From BM506 sp031581485 (GTDB lineage: Bacteria > Desulfobacterota > Desulfobulbia > Desulfobulbales > SURF-16), in contig JAVLBA010000044.1 of assembly GCA_031581485.1 (NCBI GenBank), positions 1 through 22,593 of the forward strand: a stretch of 22,593 bases of DNA, given 5' to 3'. The notes below the pieces were generated by a model. That model saw nothing but the letters and a program-made list of their open reading frames with translations, searched no databases and had not been told where the DNA came from. Both the position numbers and the translations under genes were made by a program. Below are positions 1-8,054 of this stretch, piece after piece. Within the stretch, counting starts at the first letter, position 1, and every line of letters begins with the position of its first letter.

Positions 1-35
1 TTTGTGCCTTCGTGTCTTTGTGGTTCGTATGCAAT
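1..35. repeat. Edge of a probable dispersed intergenic repeat
   Basis: The first bases carry the text CTTCGTGTCTTTGTGGTTC; its reverse complement reads as accacaaagacacgaag. From memory, near-identical text recurs in the intergenic regions of many unrelated bacterial genomes. Only one edge is visible and there is no second copy in the window, so the repeat nature is recollection rather than something shown here. Positions 36-242 contain no gene I can support. Confidence 0.35.
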
Positions 36-242
36 AACGAAATTCTACACGTACATTTAAGTTTTACGGAGTACTAGGTGACGTCCTGCCGGTTGGAATC
101 CGGACCATGCGCAGAATGGAAACCGGGTTTGCGGCTGCTTTTTTGGCAATGGTCTGGATTATAGCCTCGGGAATGCATAGTGTGCTCCAGAAGCGGGAAA
201 AATGAGGGATGACACCAGGCTCTGGACGGCCATGCTCTGGCG

Positions 243-1181
243 GTGGAATCTATACTACCTAACTGCTGGGGATGCGCAAGAATGATTTTGGATGAACAGG
301 AATACAGAGGGGGCCTTACGGCCATTCCTGCCCCCGATGCCGCCACTCTGCGCCTCTGGTCGCTGGTGTTGAGCGCCGTGGCAATCCCCCACATAGTGGG
401 GGAAGCGCCGGAAGAGTATGCCATCTGGGTGGCCCCTGCCGCCATCCATGCTGCCCAGCACCAGATCTTCCTCTATGAAGAAGAAAATAGACCGCAGCCA
501 GATGGCCAGGAGCGCTATCAGGACAAGGATTATTTCAACCCGCCTACTTTGCTGATTATGGGGCTTTTTGTCTTCTTTTTTCTGGAGACCGGCCCCTGGC
601 AGGATCATTCCCTCTGGTTTGCAAGTGGCGCGGTGAACAGGGAGGCAATACTTTCCGGGCACCAGTGGTGGCGTTTGCTAACCGCCCTTACTCTCCATGC
701 CGATGTGGTCCACCTGGTGGGCAATGTTGTGCTGGGCGGGGTCATTATCCACCTGCTCTGCAAGGTTCTGGGCACGGGCCTGGGCTGGGCCCTTATTGTC
801 ATGACCGGGGTCAGCGGTAATCTGGTCAATGTGATGCTGCACCGCAGTCAGCACCTGTCGGTGGGTTTTTCCACCGCTGTTTTCGGCGCGGTGGGCCTTT
901 TATGCGGGCTGGAGATGGTGCGGCGCCGCCGGTGGCAGGGGGTGTTGCTTGCCCTGGGTGCCGGTCTCGGCCTCCTGGCCATGCTGGGAACCGGTGGGGA
1001 ACGGGTTGATTTGGGTGCCCATCTCTGGGGATTTGTGGTGGGGCTGGTAATGGGGGGAGTCACTTCTTTCGGCCGCCAGCGGGCCGGCGGCTATCCAGGT
1101 TTTTTGCTCCAAGCCGCCTTGTTTTGGTCAGTGCTTGTTCTGGTGTGGCAGGCGTGGCGTCATGCTTTGGGTTTTGGTTGA
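243..1181 (+). CDS. Rhomboid-family intramembrane serine protease
   Basis: Predicted six-helix membrane protease that cleaves substrates within the bilayer. The catalytic dyad is visible: Ser210 in GFSTAVFG (the family GxSxxxFG motif) and His260 in AHLWGFVVG. The upstream WRLLTALTLH (143-152) and VVHLVGNVVLG (155-165) match the conserved first-helix and loop segments. Hydrophobic segments cover about 102-114, 155-175, 180-197, 207-224, 234-250 and 257-272, with a further one at 288-303. Residues 1-95 form a soluble N-terminal extension containing LVLSAVAIPH and YEEENR, a layout I associate with deltaproteobacterial rhomboids. The start is uncertain: the frame opens at 213 after a TGA, GTG at 243 has no good ribosome site, and ATG at 282 is an alternative giving 299 residues. 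It precedes hflKC, another membrane-protein quality-control unit, but 167 bp separate them, so co-transcription is not shown. Confidence 0.88.
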   Translation: MESILPNCWGCARMILDEQEYRGGLTAIPAPDAATLRLWSLVLSAVAIPHIVGEAPEEYAIWVAPAAIHAAQHQIFLYEEENRPQPDGQERYQDKDYFNPPTLLIMGLFVFFFLETGPWQDHSLWFASGAVNREAILSGHQWWRLLTALTLHADVVHLVGNVVLGGVIIHLLCKVLGTGLGWALIVMTGVSGNLVNVMLHRSQHLSVGFSTAVFGAVGLLCGLEMVRRRRWQGVLLALGAGLGLLAMLGTGGERVDLGAHLWGFVVGLVMGGVTSFGRQRAGGYPGFLLQAALFWSVLVLVWQAWRHALGFG

Positions 1182-1336
1182 AAAATAGTCATAAATAGGT
1201 GATACTACAAAATCCTCTTCTTGATACCTTCAGGCCAACTGCTCCTGAAAAAGGTTCAAGGTGTGGAGTTTCTCTCTGCTGCCTCTGTTTATTTCAGGAA
1301 CAGCTTTTGGGCAGCACGATATTTTATAAAAAAATT

Positions 1337-1342
1337 AGGAGA
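1337..1342 (+). promoter_or_regulatory. Ribosome binding site that sets the hflK start
   Basis: AGGAGA lies 6 nt before ATG 1349. The reading frame is open upstream to 1199, but the extra 50 residues are unlike HflK, and only the ATG at 1349 has a ribosome site. Confidence 0.75.
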
Positions 1343-1348
1343 ACATTT

Positions 1349-2446
1349 ATGTCCTGGCAAGATGAGCAGCCCCAATGGGGCAAGAAAAAAGGGCCATCCT
1401 CTCCGGAGGATTTCATTGCTGCCCTGCTCAAAAAGATTAAAGACAGTTTTGAGGGTGGCGGCAATAAGGGGGGCGGTTCTGCTCCTGGTTCAGGTGGCAA
1501 TACGCCCAGTCTGAAGGGAGGCCTTGGTGTCTTTGGTCTTATTATTGTGGTCATTGTCGGCATTATTGTCCTCCGTTCTTCTTTTTACACCCTTGATGAG
1601 GCCAAAGGAGAAAGGGGCGTGGTTCTGCGTCTGGGTAAGTTTTATACCTTGACCGAGCCGGGCCCCCATTTGAAGGTCCCCTTTATTGACGAGGTCTTTA
1701 AGGTCTCGGTCTCTGAGGTGCGGAAGGAGGAGTTTGGTTTCCGTTCCCGGTCCCAGAATCAGAAATCCGTCTTTGCCAAATCGGGCTACACCAGTGAATC
1801 CCTGATGCTGACCGGTGACAAGAATGTCATTGATGTGGAGTGGATTGTTCAATATCAGGTTCAGGATCCCTATAAGTTCGCCTTTAATGTCCGGAATGTT
1901 CCCCAGGCCGTCCGCGACGTCTCTGAGATGGTAATGCGCCGGATGGTGGGTAACCACAGTTTTGATTATGTCCTTAATAACCGTGAGATGATGGGCGCTG
2001 ATGTGGCCCGGGAACTCCAGCAGACATTACGGGACTATAACAGCGGCGTGAATATTGGTGAGGTGCGTTTCAAGGACGCCACTCCTCCGGATGAAGTGAA
2101 GCCCGCCTTTAATGAGGTGAATGAGGCGGATCAGGATATGAAGCGGTTGGTCAATGAAGCAGAGCAGCAGTACAATAATGTTATTCCCAAGGCCCGCGGC
2201 CAGGCCAAAGGTATGATTGAGGAGGCTCATGGCTATGCCATTGAGCGTACCAATATTGCCAAGGGTGATACTGCCCGATTTCTCTCCGTACTTGCGGAAT
2301 ATGAGAAGGCCAAGGTCGTGACCAGGAAAAGACTCTATCTGGAGAGCATGGAAACAGTGCTGCCCAAGCTCAGCGAGATCTATGTCATCGATAAGGAGCA
2401 ACGCTCTCTCCTGCCGCTGCTCAATGTCAGCCCTGGGCAGAAATAG
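1349..2446 (+). CDS. hflK: HflK, SPFH/band-7 membrane protein of the FtsH-modulating complex
   Basis: 365 residues from the chosen start. The N-terminus (MSWQDEQPQW) is followed by a Gly-rich cytoplasmic stretch (36-60), typical of HflK, then one membrane helix at about 57-75. The SPFH/band-7 domain covers about 78-260 (ERGVVLRLGKFYTLTEPGPHLKVPF is its opening), and a helical C-terminal segment (about 265-340) follows. In the family, HflK assembles with HflC into a large periplasm-facing cage around FtsH and modulates degradation of membrane proteins. It is somewhat shorter than the E. coli protein (about 419), mainly in the N- and C-terminal tails. hflC follows after 78 bp in the same direction, so the pair is very likely one operon. 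No ftsH or hflX is in the window. I see no convincing promoter in the 167-bp gap upstream. Confidence 0.93.
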   Translation: MSWQDEQPQWGKKKGPSSPEDFIAALLKKIKDSFEGGGNKGGGSAPGSGGNTPSLKGGLGVFGLIIVVIVGIIVLRSSFYTLDEAKGERGVVLRLGKFYTLTEPGPHLKVPFIDEVFKVSVSEVRKEEFGFRSRSQNQKSVFAKSGYTSESLMLTGDKNVIDVEWIVQYQVQDPYKFAFNVRNVPQAVRDVSEMVMRRMVGNHSFDYVLNNREMMGADVARELQQTLRDYNSGVNIGEVRFKDATPPDEVKPAFNEVNEADQDMKRLVNEAEQQYNNVIPKARGQAKGMIEEAHGYAIERTNIAKGDTARFLSVLAEYEKAKVVTRKRLYLESMETVLPKLSEIYVIDKEQRSLLPLLNVSPGQK

Positions 2447-2524
2447 GCGGATGGCTGCAGAGTTGATTTCATTTCATCTATCAGGCGGTCTTTTGGGGCC
2501 GCTTAAACATAAAGAGGAATTTTC

Positions 2525-3445
2525 ATGAAAGTCGGTAAAATAGCACTTCTCTTTCTCGTCCTGGTGGCGGCCGTGGTCGTCTGGGATGGTTTTTACATCC
2601 TGCCCGAGGGGCAGCAGGCCGTGGTCACCCAGCTGGGTGCCCCGGTTGGGGAACCGGTCACCTCAGCCGGCCCCCATTTTAAGATGCCAGTTCTGCAGAA
2701 GGTCCGTTACCTGGAAAAGAGAATTCTTATCTGGGACGGCAAGCCTAATCAGGTGCCCACCCATGACAAGACCTTCATCTATATAGATACCACGGCCCGC
2801 TGGCGGATCAGTGATGCCATGGTCTTTATGCAGGCGGTCCGCAATTACGCCGGAGCCCAGGCAGTCCTTGACGATATCATCGACTCTTCTGTCCGTGACA
2901 TTGTCAATAAGAATAACCTGGTGGAGATTATCAGAAGTTCTGACTGGGATGTCGCCCTGGTGGGAGATAAGGGGGCGGATTTCCCGGAAATTGTGGAGCT
3001 TGGTCGGGACAAAATTGCCGAGCGTATTTTTCTGAATGCCGGGGAGGTTACCCCCAAATATGGCATTGAGCTTGTTGATGTCATGTTCAAGAGGGTGAAT
3101 TATATTGATTCCGTGCGCAGCAAGGTCTACGGACGCATGATCTCCGAGCGCCAGCGTATTGCTGCTGAGAAACGATCCGTGGGTGAGGGGCAGAAGTCTG
3201 AGATTCTTGGTAAGCTGGAGCGTGAATTGAAGGATATCACCTCGGGTGCCCGGCGTGAGAGTGCAGAAATCAAGGGGCGGGCTGATGCCACAGCGGCAAA
3301 GATTTATGCCGATGCCTACAGCAAGGACCCTGAGTTCTACTCTTTTTCCAAGAGTCTCCAGAGTTATGAAAAGATAGTGGACGCCAATACCAAATTCATT
3401 ATTTCCTCGGATTCCGAGTTCTATAAATACTTTGACAAGCAGTAG
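2525..3445 (+). CDS. hflC: HflC, SPFH/band-7 partner of HflK
   Basis: 306 residues. One N-terminal membrane helix (about 4-21) is followed at once by the SPFH/band-7 domain, which opens with FYILPEGQQAVVTQLGAPVG. VDVMFKRVNY and SVRSKVYGRMISERQRIAAEKRS are strongly HflC-like, and the SEILGKLERELKDI to AEIKGRADATAAKIYADAYSKDPEFYSF stretch is the signature helical end of the family. The length is close to the usual 300-335. The start is supported by AGAGGA (2513-2518) 6 nt before ATG 2525. Its stop codon lies inside the left arm of a hairpin shared with the converging operon. In the family it forms the alternating hetero-oligomer with HflK that encloses FtsH. Confidence 0.94.
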   Translation: MKVGKIALLFLVLVAAVVVWDGFYILPEGQQAVVTQLGAPVGEPVTSAGPHFKMPVLQKVRYLEKRILIWDGKPNQVPTHDKTFIYIDTTARWRISDAMVFMQAVRNYAGAQAVLDDIIDSSVRDIVNKNNLVEIIRSSDWDVALVGDKGADFPEIVELGRDKIAERIFLNAGEVTPKYGIELVDVMFKRVNYIDSVRSKVYGRMISERQRIAAEKRSVGEGQKSEILGKLERELKDITSGARRESAEIKGRADATAAKIYADAYSKDPEFYSFSKSLQSYEKIVDANTKFIISSDSEFYKYFDKQ

Positions 3446-3465
3446 GGCGTTGTCTTGCCCTACTG
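3440..3465. terminator. Convergent hairpin containing both stop codons
   Basis: CAGTAGGGC (3440-3448) and GCCCTACTG (3457-3465) form a perfect 9-bp stem with an 8-nt loop. The hflC stop (TAG, 3443-3445) is in the left arm and the stop of the minus-strand gene (3460-3462) is in the right arm. The uridine tract is weak (agtttct), so termination efficiency is uncertain; the placement between converging genes supports a bidirectional role. Confidence 0.6.
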
Positions 3466-4128
3466 AGTTTCTGTAGATTCGTCGCCGGCTGTTGGATAGG
3501 CCGGGCGCTGAGAGGCCGCATCAAAAATGATGCGGCCTTTTTTATGGGCGAGTTCCTGCAGGCGGGCCAGCTGCGCCTCGGTGCTTATTTCACTCACTTC
3601 CAGTTGCGTGAAACGGCAAGGGCAGCTGATGAGCTGCCCCTCACACCAGGGGCAGACCTCAAGGGGACATCCAAATTCATGAAGTTCCCCCTCAAGACAA
3701 TAGCAGACCGGGCAGACCTTGCTGGTGATAAAGTCCGGGGAATAGGGCGCAAGGCCCGTGAAGTCGCCATGTTTTTTCTCAAAACTTTTCTGAGCAGCAA
3801 AACCATAAAAATGGAGAATGTCTTCCCGCAGCCCCTCCCGTGGTGAGCCGCCATATTCGGCATGGTCGTGGTTGGCGAGATAAAAGTAGGAAGAGCGGCT
3901 GGTGGTCACCAGAAAGAGCATCTGGCCCTGATGACGCTCCAGGAGCACAAGGCCGATGATGCACTCTTCCACCGCCTCGGGCAGGCTGCTGTAAAAGCTG
4001 TGGAAGATATTGATGGCAAGGGGGTCATGGCCAAAGGTATGAACCAGCTCCCGGGCCTGTTTCTGCTCCTTTTTGGGCACGCCATACTCGATAAGGATAT
4101 CCAGCTCTGTAAACTTCTGTGCAATCAT
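3460..4128 (-). CDS. Cys-rich protein of unknown function, coupled to thiE
   Basis: 222 residues; I do not recognise the family. Residues 139-171 hold eight cysteines in short motifs (CPVCYC at 139-144, CPLEVCPWC at 154-162, CPC at 169-171), which looks like one or two zinc-ribbon-like metal sites. The N-terminal part (1-135) is a mixed alpha/beta soluble region with LVLLERHQGQMLFLVTTSRSSYFY, suggestive of a compact sensor or binding fold, but I cannot name it. There is no signal peptide or membrane segment, so it is probably cytosolic. Its ATG overlaps the thiE stop in ATGA (4125-4128), indicating translational coupling and a shared transcript. GGAAG lies about 7 nt upstream of the start, inside thiE. 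A role linked to thiamine is only guilt by association. Confidence is high that it is a gene and low for any function. Confidence 0.8.
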   Translation of the reverse strand: MIAQKFTELDILIEYGVPKKEQKQARELVHTFGHDPLAINIFHSFYSSLPEAVEECIIGLVLLERHQGQMLFLVTTSRSSYFYLANHDHAEYGGSPREGLREDILHFYGFAAQKSFEKKHGDFTGLAPYSPDFITSKVCPVCYCLEGELHEFGCPLEVCPWCEGQLISCPCRFTQLEVSEISTEAQLARLQELAHKKGRIIFDAASQRPAYPTAGDESTETQ

Positions 4129-4808
4129 TTTTTGTCTTCCGTTAAGCCCCGCGTAATTGCCTCATGCCAGAAGCGGGTCTCCTGGCCGATGTCTGGGGCG
4201 GCGGTCAACGCCGTAACCACGGCCAATCTTCTGGCCCCCAAGGCGGTGAGTTCAGCGATATGCCCCTTTTTTATGCCGCCCATAACGGTGAAGGGGAGGT
4301 CGGAGTGGGCTGAGTAGGTGGCAATGGCCTGGGGACCAATAAAGGTGTGCAGGCCGGTTTTTGTTTTGGTGGCATAGAGGGGGCCGATGTTGTAATAGGA
4401 TGCGCCGTTTTCCCGGGCAGTGGCCGCCTCTTCCTGCGTATTTGCGGAGATGCCGATGAGGAGATCCGGAGCCACTCTGCGGGCCTCCCGGGCCGGGATA
4501 TCCTGGTTGCCCAGATGGAGCCCGTCCGCCTCGGCCAGAAGGGCGATGTCAAGGCGGTTATTGACGATGAAGAGGGCACCGGCCTCGGCTGTCCTCTTCC
4601 TGAATTCCTTGGCCTTGGCAAGGAGAGTCCGGTCGTCGGAGGTCTTGTCGCGAAGCTGCACGATCTTGGCGCCGCCGGCCAGCACCCCGGTCAACCATTC
4701 AAGATCCGTGCGGCCGCAGGCCAGTTTTTCGCAGGAAACCGGATAGACGGTGACCTGCTCTGTAAAATATTGAACTCGCTGGCTATATGTCATGGGCAAG
4801 GGTGTCAT
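4125..4808 (-). CDS. thiE: Thiamine phosphate synthase
   Basis: Joins the pyrimidine (HMP-PP) and thiazole (THZ-P) halves to give thiamine phosphate; a soluble TIM-barrel enzyme. 227 residues, near the family's usual 205-225. Visible motifs in order: QLRDK (51-55, pyrophosphate/HMP binding), LFIVNNRLDIALLAEADG (79-96), LHLGNQD (97-103), IGISANT (118-124), GASYYNIGPLYATKTKTG (135-152) and VMGGIKKGH (175-183). One oddity is that Asn84 stands where the family normally has the magnesium-binding Asp (NDR/NDD motif), while Asp103 at the second ligand position is kept. The start ATG at 4808 has only a weak GAG upstream; ATG at 4793 is an alternative. It overlaps the downstream Cys-rich gene by 4 nt. 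A good promoter lies about 125 nt upstream, and no TPP riboswitch is visible in the leader. Confidence 0.93.
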   Translation of the reverse strand: MTPLPMTYSQRVQYFTEQVTVYPVSCEKLACGRTDLEWLTGVLAGGAKIVQLRDKTSDDRTLLAKAKEFRKRTAEAGALFIVNNRLDIALLAEADGLHLGNQDIPAREARRVAPDLLIGISANTQEEAATARENGASYYNIGPLYATKTKTGLHTFIGPQAIATYSAHSDLPFTVMGGIKKGHIAELTALGARRLAVVTALTAAPDIGQETRFWHEAITRGLTEDKK

Positions 4809-4933
4809 AGTTTTTATCTCTTTTTCTGGTAAGTACTTGAAATAGAATGGTAAAAATTGTTACTGCTTGAAATTTCCTACCGTTTCTTTTAAGGTGCTTT
4901 GTTGAGAAGAAAAAGAATAAAAACAAAATACCT

Positions 4934-4962
4934 ATTTTAAAGGTAAAGCTTGTCATCGTCAA
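4934..4962 (-). promoter_or_regulatory. Predicted sigma70-type promoter for thiE
   Basis: On the minus strand TTGACG (4962-4957) is followed after exactly 17 bp by TAAAAT (4939-4934). This leaves a leader of roughly 115-120 nt before the thiE ATG, with no CTGAGA-type TPP riboswitch core. Confidence 0.55.
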
Positions 4963-4997
4963 GGGCGGTGACCTCGTTCCGAAGATGGACCTTGGAA

Positions 4998-5026
4998 TTG
5001 ATTGATCTTGGTGCCGCAACTATACC
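4998..5026 (+). promoter_or_regulatory. Predicted sigma70-type promoter for gltA
   Basis: TTGATT (4998-5003), a 17-bp spacer and TATACC (5021-5026), about 70 nt before the citrate synthase ribosome site GAGG (5093-5096). Each box has one or more mismatches to consensus. The thiE and gltA promoters are divergent and do not overlap. Confidence 0.4.
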
Positions 5027-5103
5027 GAGTTTACTCAGGAATATTTAGGAAAAAAATAAGGGTGCCGGTGAGGTGACCTTAAGATAAGTCGTGAGGCGGA
5101 ATT

Positions 5104-6408
5104 ATGTTGTTGGATTGCATATCTGATAAAAAAGCAGAACTTACCCTGGATGGGAAGCTGTATCAGCTTCCCATTATTGAGGGAACAATGGGCGAGAAGG
5201 CCATTGATATCCGTTCCCTGCGGGCCGAAACAGGCTACATTACCATTGATTCAGGTTATATGAATACGGGCTCCTGCGCCAGTGCCATTACCTTCCTTGA
5301 CGGCGAGAAAGGTGTTTTGAACTATCGCGGTTATTCCATCGAGAATCTCGCTGACAATTGTTCCTTTGTGGAGGTCGCCTATCTCCTCTTGCACGGCACT
5401 CTGCCCACCCGGAACGAATTGAATAGTTTCAGTGTGTTGCTGAACTGTTACTCCCTTATCCATGAGGATATGGTCCATTTCTTTGACCATTTCCCCCCCA
5501 ATGCCGCCCCCATGTCCATTCTCTCTTCCATGGTCAACTCACTCTCCACGTTCTATCCGGAGATGAACGAGAATCCCATGGATGATATCGATAATATGTC
5601 GGCCCGCCTTATTTCCAAGGTGCGTACCATTGCTGCCTTCAGTTATCGTAAGAGCCTGGGGTCTCCCCTGGTCATGCCCCGACATGATTACAGCTATTGC
5701 GCCAATTTCCTCAACATGATGTTCGATTCGCCCGTCAATCCCTATACGGTGAATGGCGAGATTGTTGCCGCCTTGAATAAGTTGCTCATTCTCCATGCCG
5801 ATCATGAACAGAATTGCTCCACCTCAACGGTCAGACTGGTGGGCAGCGCCCGGGTGAATCTCTATGCCTCCATTTCCGCGGGTATTAATGCCTTATGGGG
5901 CCCTTTGCACGGCGGGGCCAATCAGGCTGTTATCGAGATGCTTGAGGAGATTCATAAAAACGGCGATAATTTGAAAAAATATATTGATAAGGCCAAGGAT
6001 CGCAATGACCCCTTCCGTCTGGTGGGCTTTGGCCACAGGGTCTACAAGAGCCATGATCCCCGGGCCCGCATTATCAAAGAGGCCTGTGATCAGGTGCTGA
6101 CCGCCTTGGGAATCGTAAATGATCCCCTCCTGGCCCTTGCCAAGGAATTGGAGCAGGTGGCGCTGAAAGATGAATACTTTATTGAGCGTAATCTCTATCC
6201 CAATGTTGATTTCTACTCCGGAATTATCTACCAGGCCCTGGGGATTCCGCAGAACATGTTCACTGTCATGTTTGCCTTGGGCCGTCTCCCTGGCTGGATT
6301 TCTCACTGGACAGAGATGTGGGGTGATCCCAACTGGCGGATCGGCCGACCGCGGCAGATCTATGTCGGGCCCCAGCAACGTGAATTTGTCCACCTGGATG
6401 ATCGGTAG
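5104..6408 (+). CDS. gltA: Citrate synthase, type II (hexameric, Gram-negative type)
   Basis: Condenses acetyl-CoA with oxaloacetate to citrate, the entry step of the TCA cycle. 434 residues, matching the E. coli-type enzyme (about 427). The N-terminal segment (10-85), with the LRAETGYITIDSGYMNTGSC and YRGYSIENLA blocks, is characteristic of the long type II form. The catalytic residues are all present: His269 in WGPLHGGAN, His311 in GFGHRVYKSHDPRA and Asp369 in NVDFYSGI. ILHADHEQNCSTSTVR (229-244) is the strongly conserved helix near the active site. The start is supported by GAGG 7 nt before ATG 5104. The aminotransferase follows 319 bp later in the same direction with a hairpin between, so separate transcripts are possible. 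In a sulfate-reducer-like genome this enzyme would serve glutamate synthesis and/or acetyl-CoA oxidation; the window does not say which. Confidence 0.96.
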   Translation: MLLDCISDKKAELTLDGKLYQLPIIEGTMGEKAIDIRSLRAETGYITIDSGYMNTGSCASAITFLDGEKGVLNYRGYSIENLADNCSFVEVAYLLLHGTLPTRNELNSFSVLLNCYSLIHEDMVHFFDHFPPNAAPMSILSSMVNSLSTFYPEMNENPMDDIDNMSARLISKVRTIAAFSYRKSLGSPLVMPRHDYSYCANFLNMMFDSPVNPYTVNGEIVAALNKLLILHADHEQNCSTSTVRLVGSARVNLYASISAGINALWGPLHGGANQAVIEMLEEIHKNGDNLKKYIDKAKDRNDPFRLVGFGHRVYKSHDPRARIIKEACDQVLTALGIVNDPLLALAKELEQVALKDEYFIERNLYPNVDFYSGIIYQALGIPQNMFTVMFALGRLPGWISHWTEMWGDPNWRIGRPRQIYVGPQQREFVHLDDR

Positions 6409-6727
6409 TAATTGTAGACGGCCAGGGTGGCTCTTTACAGGTTTCCGGCTTGCTTGAGCAATACCGTTTTCAGAGGAGATTCCCCCTCTCTTCCCCCCAT
6501 GCCTCTCTGGGTTCATGGCCGCCCCTTTTATACCAGTGCCCTGCGCCGTCAACAAACACCAAAAAGGTGAGGAGTTAGTTGACGGCGCAGGGGGCGTGTG
6601 GTAAGAAAAACAGTTTTCTTGGTGATATCAGGGCAAAGGATATGCCTTGGCAATCACGTTTTTTTCTTTGCCGGCCCACCTCTGGCGGCGGAATATTTAA
6701 TGTCTTTTTGGGCGGAGTATATATTTC
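6409..6727 (+). other. 319-bp intergenic gap between gltA and the aminotransferase
   Basis: It contains no convincing gene. It holds the long inverted repeat at 6539-6592 and a small GAGG/CCTC hairpin around 6473-6488. A ribosome site GGAG (6714-6717) lies 10 nt before the aminotransferase ATG. A -35-like TTGCCG at 6668 has only a poor -10 partner, so no promoter is called. Confidence 0.5.
6539..6592. repeat. 15-bp perfect inverted repeat with nested stem
   Basis: CCCTGCGCCGTCAAC (6539-6553) pairs perfectly with GTTGACGGCGCAGGG (6578-6592). The 24-nt interior contains a second small stem, CACC (6557-6560) with GGTG (6566-6569). No uridine tract follows on either strand, so it is not a standard intrinsic terminator. 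It could be an mRNA-stabilising or 3'-end structure for gltA, or a copy of a dispersed palindromic element. Confidence 0.8.
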
Positions 6728-8035
6728 ATGCGTACTGATATTGTTCATATTGGAGCTGGAGAACTTACCTACGAAATCCGTAATATTGTCAAAGTAGGCC
6801 AGAAACTTCAGGAGCTGGGCATTGATACCCACTGGGAAAATATCGGTGACCCAGTGGCCAAAGGTGAGCAGATTCCCCTTTGGATGAAGGAGATTGTCGC
6901 TGGTTATGCCATGGAGGATCTCTCTTACGGCTATTGTCCCACCCGTGGTCTGCTGGCCACCAGAGAGTTTATTGCCAAGCGGGTCAATGACCGGGGCAGG
7001 GTGCAGATAGGGCCTGAAGATATCCTCTTTTTTAATGGTCTAGGGGATGCAATCAGTAAAATTTTTGGCTTTCTGCGCCGCACGGCCCGCGTTGTGGTGC
7101 CCACCCCCAGTTATACCACCCATTCATCGGCAGAGGCCGCCCATGCCGGCGATCGACCCGTTACCTATATCCTTGATCCTGACAACAACTGGTATCCAGA
7201 CCTCGATGACCTGGAGAAGAGGATCAAATATAATCCGGCCGTGGCCGGTATTCTGATAATTAATCCGGATAATCCCACGGGTGCTGTCTATCCTGAATCG
7301 ATTTTGCAGGGCATGATCGATCTGGCCAGAAAATATGAGTTGTTTGTTATCTGTGACGAGGTCTATCACCACATCGTCTATAATGGCAAGAAGACCGTGC
7401 CCCTCTCCGATATCATCGGCGATGTGCCTGCCATTGCCATGCGCGGCATCTCCAAGGAAATGCCCTGGCCCGGTTCCCGGTGCGGCTGGATCGAGGTCTA
7501 TAACTCGGACAAGGATCCCATGTTCAAGCAATATGTGGATTCCATCTTGAATGCCAAGATGACAGAGGTCTGCTCCACTACCCTGCCGCAGATGGCCTTT
7601 CCTGCCGTGGTAAGCCATCCGCAATATCCGGTCTACCTTCAGGAACGAATTGACCGTTATGAGCGCCGTTCCAATATTGCCTATGATTGTTTGAAGGAAG
7701 TTGCCGGTATCAAGGTGAACCGTTCCAACGGTGCTTTTTATATGAGTATCGCTTTTGAAGAGGGTCTTCTCAATCATCAGCAGACCCTGCCCATCGACAA
7801 TAGCGCCGTGGCCGATCATATTGAAAAATTGGTGAGTGGTGACAATGTTTCCCTTGATAAACGATTTGTCTATTATCTGCTGGGGGCCACAGGCATCTGC
7901 GTCGTTCCCCTCTCCTCCTTCGCCACCGAACTTCAGGGCTTCCGGACAACCCTGCTGGAACCTGATGAGAAGACCTTTAGGATGATCTTTGCGACCTTGG
8001 CGGCGAACATCAAGCTCTATCTTGGCTCTGCTTAA
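6728..8035 (+). CDS. PLP-dependent aminotransferase, class I/II (fold type I)
   Basis: Transfers an amino group between an amino acid and a 2-oxo acid using PLP; soluble. 435 residues, longer than the usual 390-410. Visible landmarks are YGYCPTRGLLATREFIAKR (67-85, substrate/PLP entry), INPDNPTG with Asn182, CDEVYHH with Asp210 and Tyr213, ISKEMPWPGSRCGW with the PLP-binding Lys243 and Arg251, and a C-terminal GFRTTL carrying the likely carboxylate-binding Arg. The extra length lies mostly in the C-terminal part, about 325-375, before the Arg. The family includes aspartate, alanine and tyrosine aminotransferases; substrate cannot be fixed from sequence, but an alanine/aspartate type is plausible. 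GGAG precedes the ATG by 10 nt. A very strong bidirectional terminator ends the gene. Confidence 0.92.
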   Translation: MRTDIVHIGAGELTYEIRNIVKVGQKLQELGIDTHWENIGDPVAKGEQIPLWMKEIVAGYAMEDLSYGYCPTRGLLATREFIAKRVNDRGRVQIGPEDILFFNGLGDAISKIFGFLRRTARVVVPTPSYTTHSSAEAAHAGDRPVTYILDPDNNWYPDLDDLEKRIKYNPAVAGILIINPDNPTGAVYPESILQGMIDLARKYELFVICDEVYHHIVYNGKKTVPLSDIIGDVPAIAMRGISKEMPWPGSRCGWIEVYNSDKDPMFKQYVDSILNAKMTEVCSTTLPQMAFPAVVSHPQYPVYLQERIDRYERRSNIAYDCLKEVAGIKVNRSNGAFYMSIAFEEGLLNHQQTLPIDNSAVADHIEKLVSGDNVSLDKRFVYYLLGATGICVVPLSSFATELQGFRTTLLEPDEKTFRMIFATLAANIKLYLGSA

Positions 8036-8054
8036 AAGAGAGGGGGGCGGGTGC

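Noticed and set aside
1199..1348. Extended N-terminus of HflK from 1199
   Set aside because: The extra residues do not resemble HflK, and the consensus ribosome site favours ATG 1349.
4809..4930. TPP riboswitch in the thiE leader
   Set aside because: No CTGAGA core or matching ACCTGA-type segment is present in the leader between the predicted promoter and the ATG.
6539..6592. Integron attC site
   Set aside because: The arms do not fit the RYYYAAC/GTTRRRY core pattern, the pairing is perfect without extrahelical bases, and no integrase or cassette array is present.
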